64,000 nucleotides of DNA from Rutidosis leptorrhynchoides (Eukaryota; Streptophyta; Magnoliopsida; Asterales; Asteraceae): contig NC_092338.1 of assembly GCF_046630445.1 (NCBI RefSeq), positions 223,335,501 to 223,399,500 of the forward strand, in the 5' to 3' direction. Under the pieces are notes generated by a model, which was not told the origin of the DNA, did no database searches, and saw nothing but the letters and a program-made list of their open reading frames with translations. This document shows, one piece after another, positions 50,770-63,080 of this stretch. Each line of letters starts with the position of its first letter. Positions within the stretch are counted from its first letter, which is position 1. The translations under genes and the position numbers were made by a program.

Positions 50770-51873
50770 TTAAGTGGGGTTAGACTTCCCCACACTTAGC
50801 TGACGACATGTGAAATCGGTGGAATAAGTTCCACGAATTAAAATAGTGAGCCAGTTATTTGCATCTCGGGTGGTGTATAATATATCAATGGGTTTAAAGT
50901 TTAGACTCACCCGTTGATCGTCACTACTTAATTCTTTTTTAAGTGTAGCTTTTAGTAAATGGATATGTCTCTTTTCTGGTTCTTGGTCAAATGGATCGTT
51001 ATACACTGACATACATATTCCTATAGGGTGGTCAATTCCTAACATTTCCTTCCGTTCATTCTCGGGATCAAAGTTTTCACCTCTATTACCCAATTGGGTG
51101 AAATCCGAGGTGTCATTATCTATTACAGCTCGTGGTTCATCTTCAGTAGATGACTCGTCTATTGAGAATATTGGGTTAGGAGGTTGTGGAATGGTGAAGT
51201 TAGGTTTGGCCTCGGGGGTAAAATTTTCAACGTTATCGTATTCCCAAGAGTACCAATTTGTCACCCTTACTTCTTCTTTATCCATTGATGGATCGATGAT
51301 TTCGTCGGTAGAGGCTAATGTGTCAATATGTTGTGAAATTGGTAAAGCTGAATAAAAAGTATCATCGGGATAGTTGGTGATTTCGGAGCTCTCGAATTCA
51401 TCAAAATTCGATGATTTGAGATTTTCTTGAACAATACTCCTCAGATCAACAGGTGTGTAGTCTGATAGAGTTTCAGCTTGCCGGTTTACAAACTCGCTCA
51501 TTTGTTCATTTTGAGCATCGAGTTCTTCGAGTTTGATTTTCATATGATCTAAAGAATTTTCGGACACGTAATTTTCCTCGTCTTCTGGTTGTTGAGTTTG
51601 GATATATTCTTGGGAATAATCCCAGTTTGAATTGCGTTCTTCATAATCGTTCCATGCAGGTTCTGTGGGTGCGTAATTTTCCATAGGAACGTAATAGTAA
51701 CATTCCCATGTTGAGTGATAATCTCCACAGATTTCACAACCAGTTATTGTTTCATCATTCGTGATCCAAGATTGACCGAACGAATTGTCATCAACACTCA
51801 TTTGAGAGTATTGATTTAATTGATTTTGGATATCAAAAAGGGTTTCCATAGCCTTGTTTTCAAAATTTTCCAT
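50770..51873 (-). CDS. E4 gag-like protein, intact
   Basis: A 367-codon uninterrupted ORF. Near residue 46 it has CEICGDYHSTWEC, with the same C-x2-C-x3-H-x4-C spacing as the E3 gag knuckle CEQCGGPHLTKDC. A Gln/Asn/Glu-rich linker and a short coiled coil (KIKLEELDAQNEQMSEFVN) follow. The long acidic middle and the C-terminus match nothing I know. A capsid domain is not evident, so it looks like a nucleocapsid-derived fragment fused to new sequence. It is the only protein E4 can make. The intact frame and near-identical LTRs suggest it may have been functional very recently. Its possible role is RNA packaging into particles supplied by an Athila element. Confidence 0.7.
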   Translation of the reverse strand: MENFENKAMETLFDIQNQLNQYSQMSVDDNSFGQSWITNDETITGCEICGDYHSTWECYYYVPMENYAPTEPAWNDYEERNSNWDYSQEYIQTQQPEDEENYVSENSLDHMKIKLEELDAQNEQMSEFVNRQAETLSDYTPVDLRSIVQENLKSSNFDEFESSEITNYPDDTFYSALPISQHIDTLASTDEIIDPSMDKEEVRVTNWYSWEYDNVENFTPEAKPNFTIPQPPNPIFSIDESSTEDEPRAVIDNDTSDFTQLGNRGENFDPENERKEMLGIDHPIGICMSVYNDPFDQEPEKRHIHLLKATLKKELSSDDQRVSLNFKPIDILYTTRDANNWLTILIRGTYSTDFTCRQLSVGKSNPT

Positions 51874-52999
51874 TTTATTGCGATGGCCAAATTTTAGCTA
51901 CAATGTGGTGCATTTACTAATTATCCTATTAGTTATAAAAATAGAAAAACTTATATAAGTTGTCCAATTAATAGACTTTTCTGCTTTTGCACACGTTTCG
52001 AATAGCCAAAAGATGCAGCAGGAAGCCAGAACCCTTTAAATCGGAAGCTCACAACTCAGCCACTAACAAATCCAACTATTACTACGAAGCAGAAAATTGT
52101 CAACGTCCATTAATTTAACCACTTAAATAATTTTTCTTTCTGTTTGAGATATTAGATAAGAAATAGAGAAAATTCTAGGTCCTAAAAACTAGAGTGTCGA
52201 GAAAATAAGAAAGAAATAGATTGCATGTCGAAAAACGCGAAAAATAAAAAGGTAGAAAAATAGGCGTCGAAAAATAAAAATAAGAAAGTAGCACAAAAAA
52301 CGGCGTCGCAAAATTCTAAAGCACCTAAATCTTAGTCTAAGGAATAAGCACTTAAGGGATTTTACGGCAATGCCTAAAAAATTCTAGAAATAAAAATGAA
52401 ACTACGGTAAAAACTAAACTTAAAACTAAGCACGAATGATAAAAATACAAAAATTACGCTAAAAATAAATAAAAGATACAAAATATAAAGGAAAATAAAA
52501 AGTTGATAAAATTAAATATTTTTATAAAAATATTATTTTTATATTTATATTATAAAAGTATTAATTTAAAATAAAACTAATTATAAGTAATAATAACTAA
52601 TTAAAAACTGAAATATAATAATAATAAATAGATTAGGGTTTATAATAATAATAATAATAAAATCCGTAATAAATGCGAAATTAGGGTAGAATGGTGGCCT
52701 GTCAGAAGACCTCATGCGACTCGCATGGGGTTCAGTTGAAATATCATGCGACTCGCATGGTGTTCGGATCCAGGCCAAAAGTTGGGCTGCTACAGTACCT
52801 TGGCCCGATTACTTATTATTTTTTTTTTCTTTTCTGTTTTTCTATTTTTTAATTTTTCTGTTTTAAAAATTAATATAAAATATTTATATAGTTTAAATAA
52901 AAACTTATATTTTTATAAAACTAAAAATAGAAATATTTGATAATTTTGTAAATAAAAATCTTAAAAATATATATAAGTATATTTTTTTTTTTCGGTTTT

Positions 53000-53038
<39 letters not shown>

Positions 53039-53104
53039 TATATTGTTTTTCTAAAAACAAAATATAAAAATTTCGCCGACTCCCCGGCAGCGGCGCCAAA
53101 AACT
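51874..53104 (-). other. E4 leader, PBS and palindrome pair
   Basis: The PBS is 53081-53098 (TGGCGCCGCTGCCGGGGA on the minus strand), identical to E3. The palindrome pair starts at 52713 and 52745 (CATGCGACTCGCATG, spacing 32). A T-rich run lies at 53008-53030. No further ORF. Confidence 0.8.
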
Positions 53105-55009
53105 TGATGTGTGTAGCATGGTGTACGAAATAGTTATATATTTTTAATGCGGAATGCTACAAATTATGACAAGTTTTAATTATTTATTTATCGAGTGGGA
53201 TATACCAAAACCTTGCTACAACACAATAGGCAGTGTACCTAGTCGCAAAGTAGTATAGTTTTTAGTAAGTCCGGTTCGTTCCACAGGGAGACGGGCTTAT
53301 GAAACATTTTATTTTTATATAACAATATATAAATATAAATATAAAAAGGGGGGTTTTACCGTTTAATGACCGGTTTGTCGATTTTATATTTTAAAGTCAC
53401 AATTAAAAGCTAATGCAAAATATTAAAAATAACTAAAAACTTAATTTAAAGAGTAAAGTAAATGACGATAATTAAAATGACAGAAATTAAAGTGCGAAAA
53501 TTAAAAGTGCAATTAAATATGAAATAAAAGAAATTAAATATGAAATAAAAGAATTATGCTTATTTAAACTTCCGTAATCATGATGTTTGACGTGTTGATT
53601 TTAGTTTTATGCCCATGGGTTAATTGTCCTTTGTCCTGGATTATTTAATATGTCCGTCTGGTTTTTTTTTTGTCCATAACAGTCCATCAGTCATAAATAT
53701 AAAATGCGAGTGTCCTCATCAAATTATTCTTATACCCGAAGTTAAATATTCCAACTAATTGGGGATTCGAATTGTAACAAGGTTTTAATACTTTGTTTAA
53801 TGAATACACCAGGTTATCGACTGCGTGTAAACCAAGGTTTTACTACTTTGTTAACAATTACACCAATTACCCTTGAATGTAATTTCACCCCTGTTTTAAT
53901 TATTCTAGTGGCTATTAATCCATTCCCGTGTCCGGTTAAATGAACGATTATTCGTACATATAAATACCCCGCCCATCGTGTCCGATCGAGTGTATATGGT
54001 AATTTATAGGGACGCCCAATTGTAAATCTTTATATTAACATTAACAAACTTTCATTTAGTTAAACAAATATAAAGCCCATTAATAGCCCATAGTCTAATT
54101 TCCACAAGTGTCGTTCTTTTGTCCAAACCCCAATTATGGTACAAAGCCCAATTACCCAATTTTAGTAATTAGCCCAACATCATGATTACTTCGTTTTAAA
54201 TAAGCATAATAATAACTTAAGTACGAGACATTAATTTAAAAAGGAGAACATAGCTTACATTGATTATTTATCGCGTAGTGTTACACGGACAGAGCTCTGA
54301 CTTTAAAACCCGTAAAAATAACTTTTACATAACCCAAACTAATCTAATATAACACTAATCTATACTATATATACATATATATATTTATTTATATTATACT
54401 AGGGAGTATTATTATTATTATGTTGGTGTGGTGTGTGTTAAAAACGAACGAAAACTGGCAAATTTATAGACCAGGCCTGATTCTGATCCTCATGCGACTC
54501 GCATGGGTTTATGCCTATTTGCCATGCGACTCGCATGGCCACGCTGGACAGCTCACATATCTTTTGTCTTCTTGTTCGTCGACATATTTATTAAATATAT
54601 ATAAAATATAAATAATTTTAATAATTATTTATATATTATATTATATTTATGTGCATAGTAGACTAGATATTTTTGGTCCATTGCGTCGGGCGTTTCTTCT
54701 TGGCTCGGGTCCCGGTTCCGGATTTTCGGACGTCCTTGCGTACTATTTTATATCGTGTACTTTGCGTTTCGTAACTTGTACTCTTGTTATTTTTAGACGT
54801 TCCTCATCAATAATTTGAACCATTTTAATTGTATCTTGTACATTTGAGCATTTTGGACCTTTCCGTCTTCAAATCTTCATTTTCGCCTTTTGTCTTCGCA
54901 CTTATTTAATATAAACGAATATTACTTGAATATGGAACAATTGCAACTAAAATCTTGTCTTTCTTGGGGGATAATGTTATGAAATATATGTTCCTTTTTA
55001 GCCTTATCA
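53105..55009 (-). repeat. E4 5' LTR
   Basis: Nearly identical to 46928-48832. The palindrome pair is at 54491-54537 (CATGCGACTCGCATG twice) and the TATA box, minus strand, at 54461-54468, 22 bp from the nearer palindrome. Confidence 0.94.
54491..54537. promoter_or_regulatory. Paired palindrome, E4 5' LTR
   Basis: Copies start at 54491 and 54523, spaced 32 bp. They flank the LTR promoter on its upstream side, since TATAAATT lies at 54461-54468 on the minus strand. Confidence 0.85.
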
Positions 55010-55706
55010 AACTGTCGATTTACATCAACCCTACCATAAGACTTTTATCAATTTTGAACAGCAACATATCAACCACTCTTGCGTATTAATCTAGAGAAAA
55101 CAGATGCATTTTTTTTTATTTTTTTTCTTTCTTTCTGTTTATCAGCGAAAAACCTCTGATCCTATTAATTTTCTTCATACTTCGAATTCGAACCGTTTAG
55201 CAAAATCTAAAAATACAGAAACGTTCTAATTAATTTCTTGAAACTTTCTTCAAAGTTACAAAAGCTAATTTGAAGAAACAAACAAGAATTTCGAAGTCAA
55301 AGTATTTTTGTAAAAAAAGTCAAATATGTGTTCTTCAATCAAATTGATGTTTTAGAAATCGTTTATGTCGAAATTAAGGATTGGAAAAGCTTTTATGACT
55401 CATTTGAAATTTGTTTCATGTTATAACCATTAGTTAAAACCTTATAAATCACGAAATCATATTTTTTTTAACATGTCGACGAGCAGAACAGCAGCTATGC
55501 TGCTTCATTCTTTTTTTTTAAACCCAATCAATCACAAATATGTATCTTTAGGTTGGATGTTAAGCCCTAAACTCGATTCTATAATAATTAGTAAGATTAG
55601 AAGATGATTTTGAATGGATTGAATTAAGAGAGGAGGAAGAAGAAGATGAACACAATAGATACGGGTTAAATATATTTCTGTTGGGTATTAAATCAGAAAC
55701 GTGAAA

Positions 55707-55781
55707 TGGCTCAGATGGTTGAGTAATGTTTGGGTGAGCGGGAGGTCGAGGGTTCGAGTCCGGTTTGCAACAATTTTTTTT
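55707..55781 (+). other. tRNA-like sequence with A box, B box and T-run in solo LTR
   Basis: TGGCTCAGATGGTTGAG (55707-55723) fits the Pol III A box. GGTTCGAGTCC (55751-55761) fits the B-box consensus. T8 (55774-55781) could terminate Pol III. The acceptor-stem ends do not pair well, so it is not a functional tRNA. The same place in the E0 LTR has a weaker version. It is followed by (TTA)n, a layout seen in SINEs. Confidence 0.5.
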
Positions 55782-55847
55782 AAATGCTTCTTTGAGGTAG
55801 TTAACTAAATTCTTTATTACTTTTATCATTATGGTTACCATTTTTAT

Positions 55848-56460
<613 letters not shown>

Positions 56461-57506
56461 CTACTGTTTGGGTAAACGAATGAAATACATAAATATATAT
56501 ATTCAACACATATAACATAACAAAATGTTTTGTTTATAAAAAAAAAAATAACATCATTAAACTTATTCGATTACGAGTACGTGTATTGATATATATACAC
56601 TTAATATGGGTTCGTGAATCCGAGGCCAACCCTGCATTGTTCAATATTGTCATATGTATTTTTACTACAAAATACATTAGGTGAGTTTCATTTGCCGTTT
56701 TACCCTTTATATTTTTGGGCTGAGAATACATGCACAATTTTTATAAATGATTTACAAAATAGACACAAGTACGTGAAACTACATTCTATGGTTGAATTAT
56801 CGAAATCGAATAGGCCCCTTTTTATTAAGTCTGGTAATCTAAGAATTAGGGAACAGACACCCTAATTGACGCGAATCCTAAAGATAGATCTATGGGCCCG
56901 ATGAACCCCATCCAAAGTACCAGATGCTTTAGTACTTCGAAATTTATATCATGTCCGAAGGAGGATCCCGGAATGATAGGGGATATTCTTATATGCATCT
57001 TGTTAATGTCAGTTACCAGGTGTTCAATCCATATGAATGATTATTTTTGTCTCTATGCATGGGACATATATTTATGAGAAATGAAAATCTTGTGGTCTAT
57101 TAAAATGATGGAAATGATTATTTATGTTAAACTAATGAACTCACCAATCTTTTGGTTGACATTTTAAAGCATGTTTATTCTCAGGTACGAAAGAAATCTT
57201 CCGCTGTGCATTTGCTCATTTTAGGGATATTACTTGGAGTATTTTATGACATATTTCAAAAGACGTTGCATTCGAGTCGTTGAGTTCATCAAAATTAATA
57301 TTAAGTCAATTATAGTTAGATATATTATGAAATGGTATGCATGCCGTCAACTTTCGATGAAATGAAATATTGTCTTTTCAAATACGAATGTAATGTTTAT
57401 AAAATGTATCATATAGAGGTTAAGTACCTCGCGATGTAATCAACTATTGTGAATCGTTTATAATCGATACGGACTTCGTCCGGATGGATTAGGATGGGTC
57501 TTTACA

Positions 57507-58807
57507 ATGATCTCTCTCATTAATGACTTGCAATTATCTGTTTCATGTCCATATGCCTCATGGAAGTCACACCACTTGTCACTCTGTAGTCGCTGACGCT
57601 CTTCCATCGGTGGTGGAGGGTGAAATGATTCCTTAATTGGCTCGGTGAACAAGATTTCTTTTGGAGTTTTGGTTAATGCCATAATAAGTGGATGCCTTTC
57701 TAATGGCTTTCGATGGTGATAATTGTCATTCCTGTTCTGCTATCCGCCTTGCTGCCTAAAATTTCTCTGATAATGATCCACTCTTGGATATCCCATTTCA
57801 CCTGCTCATAAATGCTTCTGAGCAATACCCAACACCTGATGCAATGTTTTTGGAATATCATAACGTAAAGCATGAATTAATCGTCCAAAATGTCGCTGAT
57901 CGAGATAAAATATAAATCCTGAAACAAGCTGAGACTCTGGTATGCCTGGTATTTTCTGACATTCAATGGTATAACGCTTCATGAAATCACTCAATAATTC
58001 ATTCTGATGCATTGTTATCTCATGTGCATCAAGATGTGACAACGTGTCGCTTCTCAAACTCGGATACTGCATTACGAACTTTGCCCTCAAATCAAGAAAA
58101 CTGGTAATACTCCTTGGTGGCAAACTAGCAAACCACTCACGTGCCATTTTCTGTAGTACCATTGGAAACATGTGACACGCAGTTTCATCTTCCTAATGTT
58201 GTAACCTCATAACACCTTCAAACATAGTCAAGAAATCCTCTGGATCTGTTGTACCATCATAAACACCGATTGATGGAATTCCCAAATTTCTTGGTAATGG
58301 ATAATCTGCAATTCCAGGAATAAAACACTGTGTTGATTCTGCCATTGCTGGTGGTTTGATAGCTTCATCACCAGTAATCAAAGCAAACAAATTGTCCACA
58401 GCTGTTGCACGGATGGTTGGTTGTGCTAACTTTTGTTTAAATCGTGATGGCGCTGTTTTAGTTAAAATTCCATCCAGTAACTTGCTTGCCATTTCTTCAG
58501 TCATAAAGAACTGTTCACCTTCTTCTTCAAAATTCCAATCATCGTCCAAAAAACCTTCATCACTGTGTTGATTGTCCGTATCATCAACTAAGGCATTCAA
58601 CTGATTGAATAGCTTGGAAAATTGTGACTTGGAAATTAACTTTCCTTTGTTGTTATGCCTAGCGTTCACATCAGAAGTCTTCTTAAAAGAGACATTATGT
58701 GTTCCTCGCCTGGTCTTCCACATTCCTGTGCTAGAACCTCCTATCAATGGTTTTCTCAATCGTGGTATGGTTTCATGAACTTGACCATCTGCTGTGTCAG
58801 TGTTCAA
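57507..58807 (-). pseudogene. gag: E2 gag, interrupted
   Basis: One minus-strand frame from the ATG at 58807 to the solo LTR border. The N-terminal domain is about 200 residues with an acidic stretch. Then come DGTTDPEDFLTMFEGVM, the capsid core (AREWFASLPPRSITSF; LSDFMKRYTIECQKI) and the zinc-binding CDFHEAYGHETDNC, typical of Tat/Ogre gag. Stops at 58193-58195, 57806-57808 and near 57740 are TAG/TGA types expected from C-to-T change. The frame continues at 45926 into the protease. It would form the particle and package element RNA. Confidence 0.85.
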
Positions 58808-58952
58808 ATGATCTTCTTCTTTAATGGAAGTCTCTTCGAGAGTAACTGATCAACTGGTATATTTTCAATGAGGTTTTCATTGACTGGTTTAAGTGTTGTT
58901 TTCGATGAGGTTATTTCAGTTGCCTTCGTGCTCTTGGTGGTTTTGGTGGTCT

Positions 58953-58970
58953 TTAAGACGGGTGGCGCCA
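58953..58970 (-). promoter_or_regulatory. E2 primer-binding site
   Basis: Minus-strand TGGCGCCACCCGTCTTAA begins two bases after the 5' LTR. The priming tRNA was not identified; the first eight bases resemble common plant PBS sequences. Confidence 0.65.
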
Positions 58971-58972
58971 TC

Positions 58973-59592
58973 TGTTAGTATGATTTTCCGTATAGCGGCT
59001 GTAAGGTACTAGTACAGAAAATTAGCTGCTCAGCGTGTGGCGTATACTGTTGATTGTTGTTTGCCCTTGAGAAATAATCTCTGCAGACCCAGAACATAGA
59101 TATAAGATCTGTGGGGTGGCCTCAATCAATCTGTGGATCAATCTGTAATGATTCGTTTAGCGCACTTCTGCTAAGCGGCTAATGTTATTTTAGAGTGAGA
59201 AAGAACTGTGTGAGAGAGAAAGTGTACTTCTCTCTGACTGAAGTTCAGATCAGAATGATGTGAAATGTGGTGACCCAGGGGGTCTATTTATAGGTGTAGA
59301 ATGTCCGTAATTCACGGGATACACGTGACAATCACTGAATGGTTCTGTTACGTGAAGTATCCGGAATGTCGGTGGCGTGTGCTGACGTAGTTGCGTGCCG
59401 TTCACGCGCTGAGTTAAAGGGCTTATGCATAGAAGCTGCCTGCAGGGCTTACGCTTGATGCTGGGCGGCCTGATGAATGCTGGGCGGTAAACTCTGAAGA
59501 TCAACAAATTTAGCTATCTCTTATGTTCTTTGATCGAGTTTTCTGTATAAAACTGATGTTTTTATGCGTGTATCTCCTAGGATACACCATTA
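58973..59592 (-). repeat. E2 5' LTR (right copy)
   Basis: 620 bp, same length as the left copy. The minus-strand TATA box TATAAATA is at 59285-59292. Transcription would start downstream of it, near 59255. Confidence 0.93.
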
Positions 59593-60133
59593 GTACGGTT
59601 ACTAAGATTTATGAAAGATGATTTCGTACACAAGAAAGGTGTACTGCATTTAAAAGATATCGCATGTACATTACAGGTGGGTATAGGATTCGGGCCCATT
59701 TGTACCATGCAGGATTTAAATCTTGTGGTCTATCAAAATGATGAATTTTTATTGTTTATGATAAACTTATGAACTCACCAACCTTTTGGTTGACACTTTA
59801 AAGCATGTTATTCTCAGATATGAAAGAAATCTTCTGCTGTGTATTTGCTCATATTAGAGATATTACTTGGAGTCATTCATGACATATTTCAAAAGACGTT
59901 GCATTCGAGTCATTGAGTTCATTAAGATTTAAGTCAATTATAGTTGGGTATAGTATGAAATGGTATGCATACCGTCAACTTTCGATGTAATGAAAGTTTG
60001 TCTTTTAAAAACGAATGCAATGTTTGTAAAATTTATCATAAAGAGGTCAAGTACCTCAAGATGTAATCAACTATTGTGAATTGTTTGTAATCAATATGGA
60101 CTTCGTCCAGATGGATTAGGACGGGTCATGAAA

Positions 60134-60672
60134 CTAACTCCCCCCATACTGGAAAATGGTATGCTTTAGTACTTCGAGTTTATATTATACTGATGGATTT
60201 TTGTTTTGAGGATATTCTATATGCATGATGTTAATGTCGGTTACCAGGTGCTCAATCCATATGAATGATGGTTGTCTCTATGCATGGGACGTATGTTTAT
60301 GAGAAATGGAAATATGAAATCTTGTGGTCTATTAAAATTATGAAATGATATTTTATGATAAACTAATGAACTCACCAACCTTTTGGTTGACACTTGAAAG
60401 CATGTTTATTCTCAGGTATTAAAGAAATCTTCCGCTGTGCATTTGCTCATTTTAAAGATATTACTTGGAGTCATTCATGGCATATTTCAAAAGACATTGC
60501 ATTCGAGTCGTTGAGTTCATCAAGATTATTATTAAGTCAATTATAGTTGAATGTATTATGAAATGGTATGCATGTCGTCAACTTTCGATGAAAAGAAAGT
60601 TTGTCTTTTAGAAACAAATGCAATGTTTGTAAAATGTATCATGTAGAGGTCAAATACCTCGCGATGTAATCA
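60134..60672 (+). mobile_element. LTR remnant of an E0-related family
   Basis: Homologous to 56900-57440 of the solo LTR and to the E0 LTR end (shared CTCACCAACCTTTTGGTTGA). It lacks the last ~65 bp of the LTR and stops at CGCGATGTAATC. It is probably the right part of an LTR into which E0 inserted. Confidence 0.7.
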
Positions 60673-63080
60673 TATGTTATTCTATTAACTTAACGTAATA
60701 GTAATACCCCCTAAAAGTACACTTGGCGAGTGCGTATGTCCTCGAAGTATCAAACACCCGTTAAATGCTAGCGCGACTAGCCCGAGTGGGGATGTCAAAC
60801 CCTATAGATCCATATCTAATATTCGCGTTCACTGGTTCAAAAACCAATGATTAAATGTTACCGTGCTAAGGGGAAAGTTTATGCCGTTATATAACTCACA
60901 CATATGTAAAGTTTAAGTACTCGTGTCTAGTATGTAAAACGTAAAAAGCGCATGTATTCTCAGTCCCAAAAATAGTAAAAAGTAGCAAAGGGATGCTATA
61001 ACTCACAGTGAATAAGCAGTAAAAGTCGATACGAAACGTATGCAGGTAGTAAGTCGGTCCAAAAGGTCGTCAACCTAAGTCAAAGGTCACTAAGTCAGTA
61101 TGTTGTCCCAAAAGGTTAAAAGTGAATAAATTAAGTTTAAGTGTCATCATCATTATCATCATCATTCATCAATACTAAGGTAAGTTTAACAAGAATAGAG
61201 ATCGAAACAAAAGGCTGATTTTGGACAGCTGTTACGACCTCTCTACAAATAGAAAAGACGCGTAGTCAGTGGCTACGGCTCCGTATGTGAGTCCTCTAAC
61301 CGTTCACCAATTTTCAGAACCTAACTCGTCTTTGTTTGACTGTGGCGACGGTTTAAGTGCGAGTAGGTCAGAAATTTCAGCACAACGTTACAAGGGCGTA
61401 GTGACTTTCGGAAGGCCATAAATCCTAAACTGTATATCGGATGAAGTCGAGGCCTAAACGAAAAGTCATCTAATCGAAACGAACTATCTGAAAATTAATT
61501 TTCCAGAAGCCAAGGAGTCTAATCAGACCCCGAAAAACAGCAAACAAATGCTCCGGTGAGGTTCTTGGTGCTTGATGCTCATCACGGTTCTCATCCTTGA
61601 TGCTTGTAAGCTTCAAGTGTACAACTCTTTGATGTTTTAGCATCACTTTGACCAAGGTTCAACCATAAACATACAACTAAAAGTAAAATCTATCATTCTA
61701 CAAGTTTTGAACATCAAGATTGCCTCTTTATTGCATGAATCCAATAAAGCTTCAACCTTTGTCCATTTTACACAAGTTCATGCATCTATATCATATGTGA
61801 TGATGAAGGCTTGATCTTTATCATCACAACAAACAAAAAAAGGTTCCAAGTAAGTGAGATCTACAATAATAACTTAGATCTCAAGTATTAAGAAAACCCT
61901 AAGCTAGAAAGCTTGGATCTTTACAAGATTAATAAGACCATAAGCTAGAAAGCTAAGATCTTTAACAAAATAATGAAAGTAATGAGACTATAAGCTAAAA
62001 AGCTAAGATCTTTAACATAATAATGAAACCCTAAGCTAAAAAGCTTGGATCTTTAGTGTTCTTGAAGATCTTGAAGCATAAAGCTTGGATCTTTAAGATA
62101 CATGAAGATTACAAACACAAGTTTGAATCTTTATAACAAAATAACAAGATTAAAGCTAAAAAATTTAGATCTACAAAATAAGTGAAGATTCAAAGATAGA
62201 AAGCTTGAATCTTCCATGTTCTTGAAGGATTCAAACCCAAGTTTGAATCTTTAAGATATAACAAGATCAAAAGCTAAAAGCTAGATCCATAAAATGATGA
62301 TGATGATGTCAACTTTATGAAGAATAAAAAAAGAAGAATAAAATTTAAAACTTACACTTTTTAGAGTGAGAAAGACTAGAGAGAGAATTAGAGAGCAAGT
62401 ATGTGTAAATTGCAAATGAGATCAAGTGTAGAATGGGTGAAATAAGGCTTATATTTATAGGTGGTGAGGAGGTGGGAGGGGTGTGGTGGCCGTGGTTATG
62501 GGAGGGGGACAAGGGGGACAACTTTTTGCTTTTTGATTAATAGTTGTCTAAAGTTGGTGCTTATGTTAGGATCCCATGCAACATTAAGGATAATGCTTAA
62601 CAAAAATGCTAGTATGTTCCCTCTAATAAATGGGCATTTTTCTTTCATTAATATGGGTTACTAACTTATTATAATTGGGCTAATTAAATAGTCCATTAGC
62701 TAGTGTAGGGTGGGCTAAAGTCCAACAATGTAGAAAGTCCAACAAGACTAACTAGTGTGCTCTAGTAAATTACTAAGCGTAATTAAGCATCCAAAAATCC
62801 AAGTAATTGTTATTATAAAATAACAATTAGTGTTTCGTAGTCATAATATTCCGATTATGACCAAAGTTAAACGTGTATCGAAATACATAGCTCGTTTTAA
62901 ACGTCTAGTGACACCAATGGTCATAAAAGCTTTTGGGGATCAAGTTAAGTGATTACACACTTAATAGCTTGTTGATCATTAAATAAGATCCCAGAGTATA
63001 AACTAGCTCAGTACGTACATATACGCAGTTTCGTGAAAGCACAAAGCGCAAAAGCAAGTCGAAAAAGTCGGGTCGTTACA
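60673..63080 (-). mobile_element. Minus-strand Ty3/gypsy LTR fragment
   Basis: The minus strand starts TGTAACGACCCGAC at 63080. It contains a TATA box (CTATAAATATAAGCC on the minus strand at about 62447-62461). The LTR end is missing where it abuts the plus-strand LTR remnant. No internal region is attached. I see no host gene in it; the small ORF at 62461-62664 lies over the promoter and is unlikely to be coding. Confidence 0.7.
61880..62290. repeat. Degenerate AAGCTAGAAAGCTTGGATCTTT repeats
   Basis: About ten imperfect copies of a 20-45 bp unit containing AAGCTAGAAAGCT and GGATCTTTA within the LTR. They look like tandem duplication followed by drift. Confidence 0.75.

Larger units (their letters stand above)
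46928..55009 (-). mobile_element. E4: young non-autonomous Athila-like element
   Basis: 8,082 bp with two 1905-bp LTRs (46928-48832 and 53105-55009) and the target duplication AACTG (46923-46927 and 55010-55014). Minus orientation: PBS at 53081-53098 beside the right LTR and PPT-like purines beside the left LTR. The LTRs differ at only about five positions plus two short homopolymer indels (below 0.5%), so the insertion is very recent. The interior encodes one intact gag-like ORF and no protease, RT or integrase. PBS, LTR segments and 3' region match E3, so an Athila relative probably supplies the enzymes. Confidence 0.92.

Noticed and set aside
55707..55781. Genuine tRNA gene
   Set aside because: A and B boxes are good, but the acceptor arms do not pair and it lies within an LTR.
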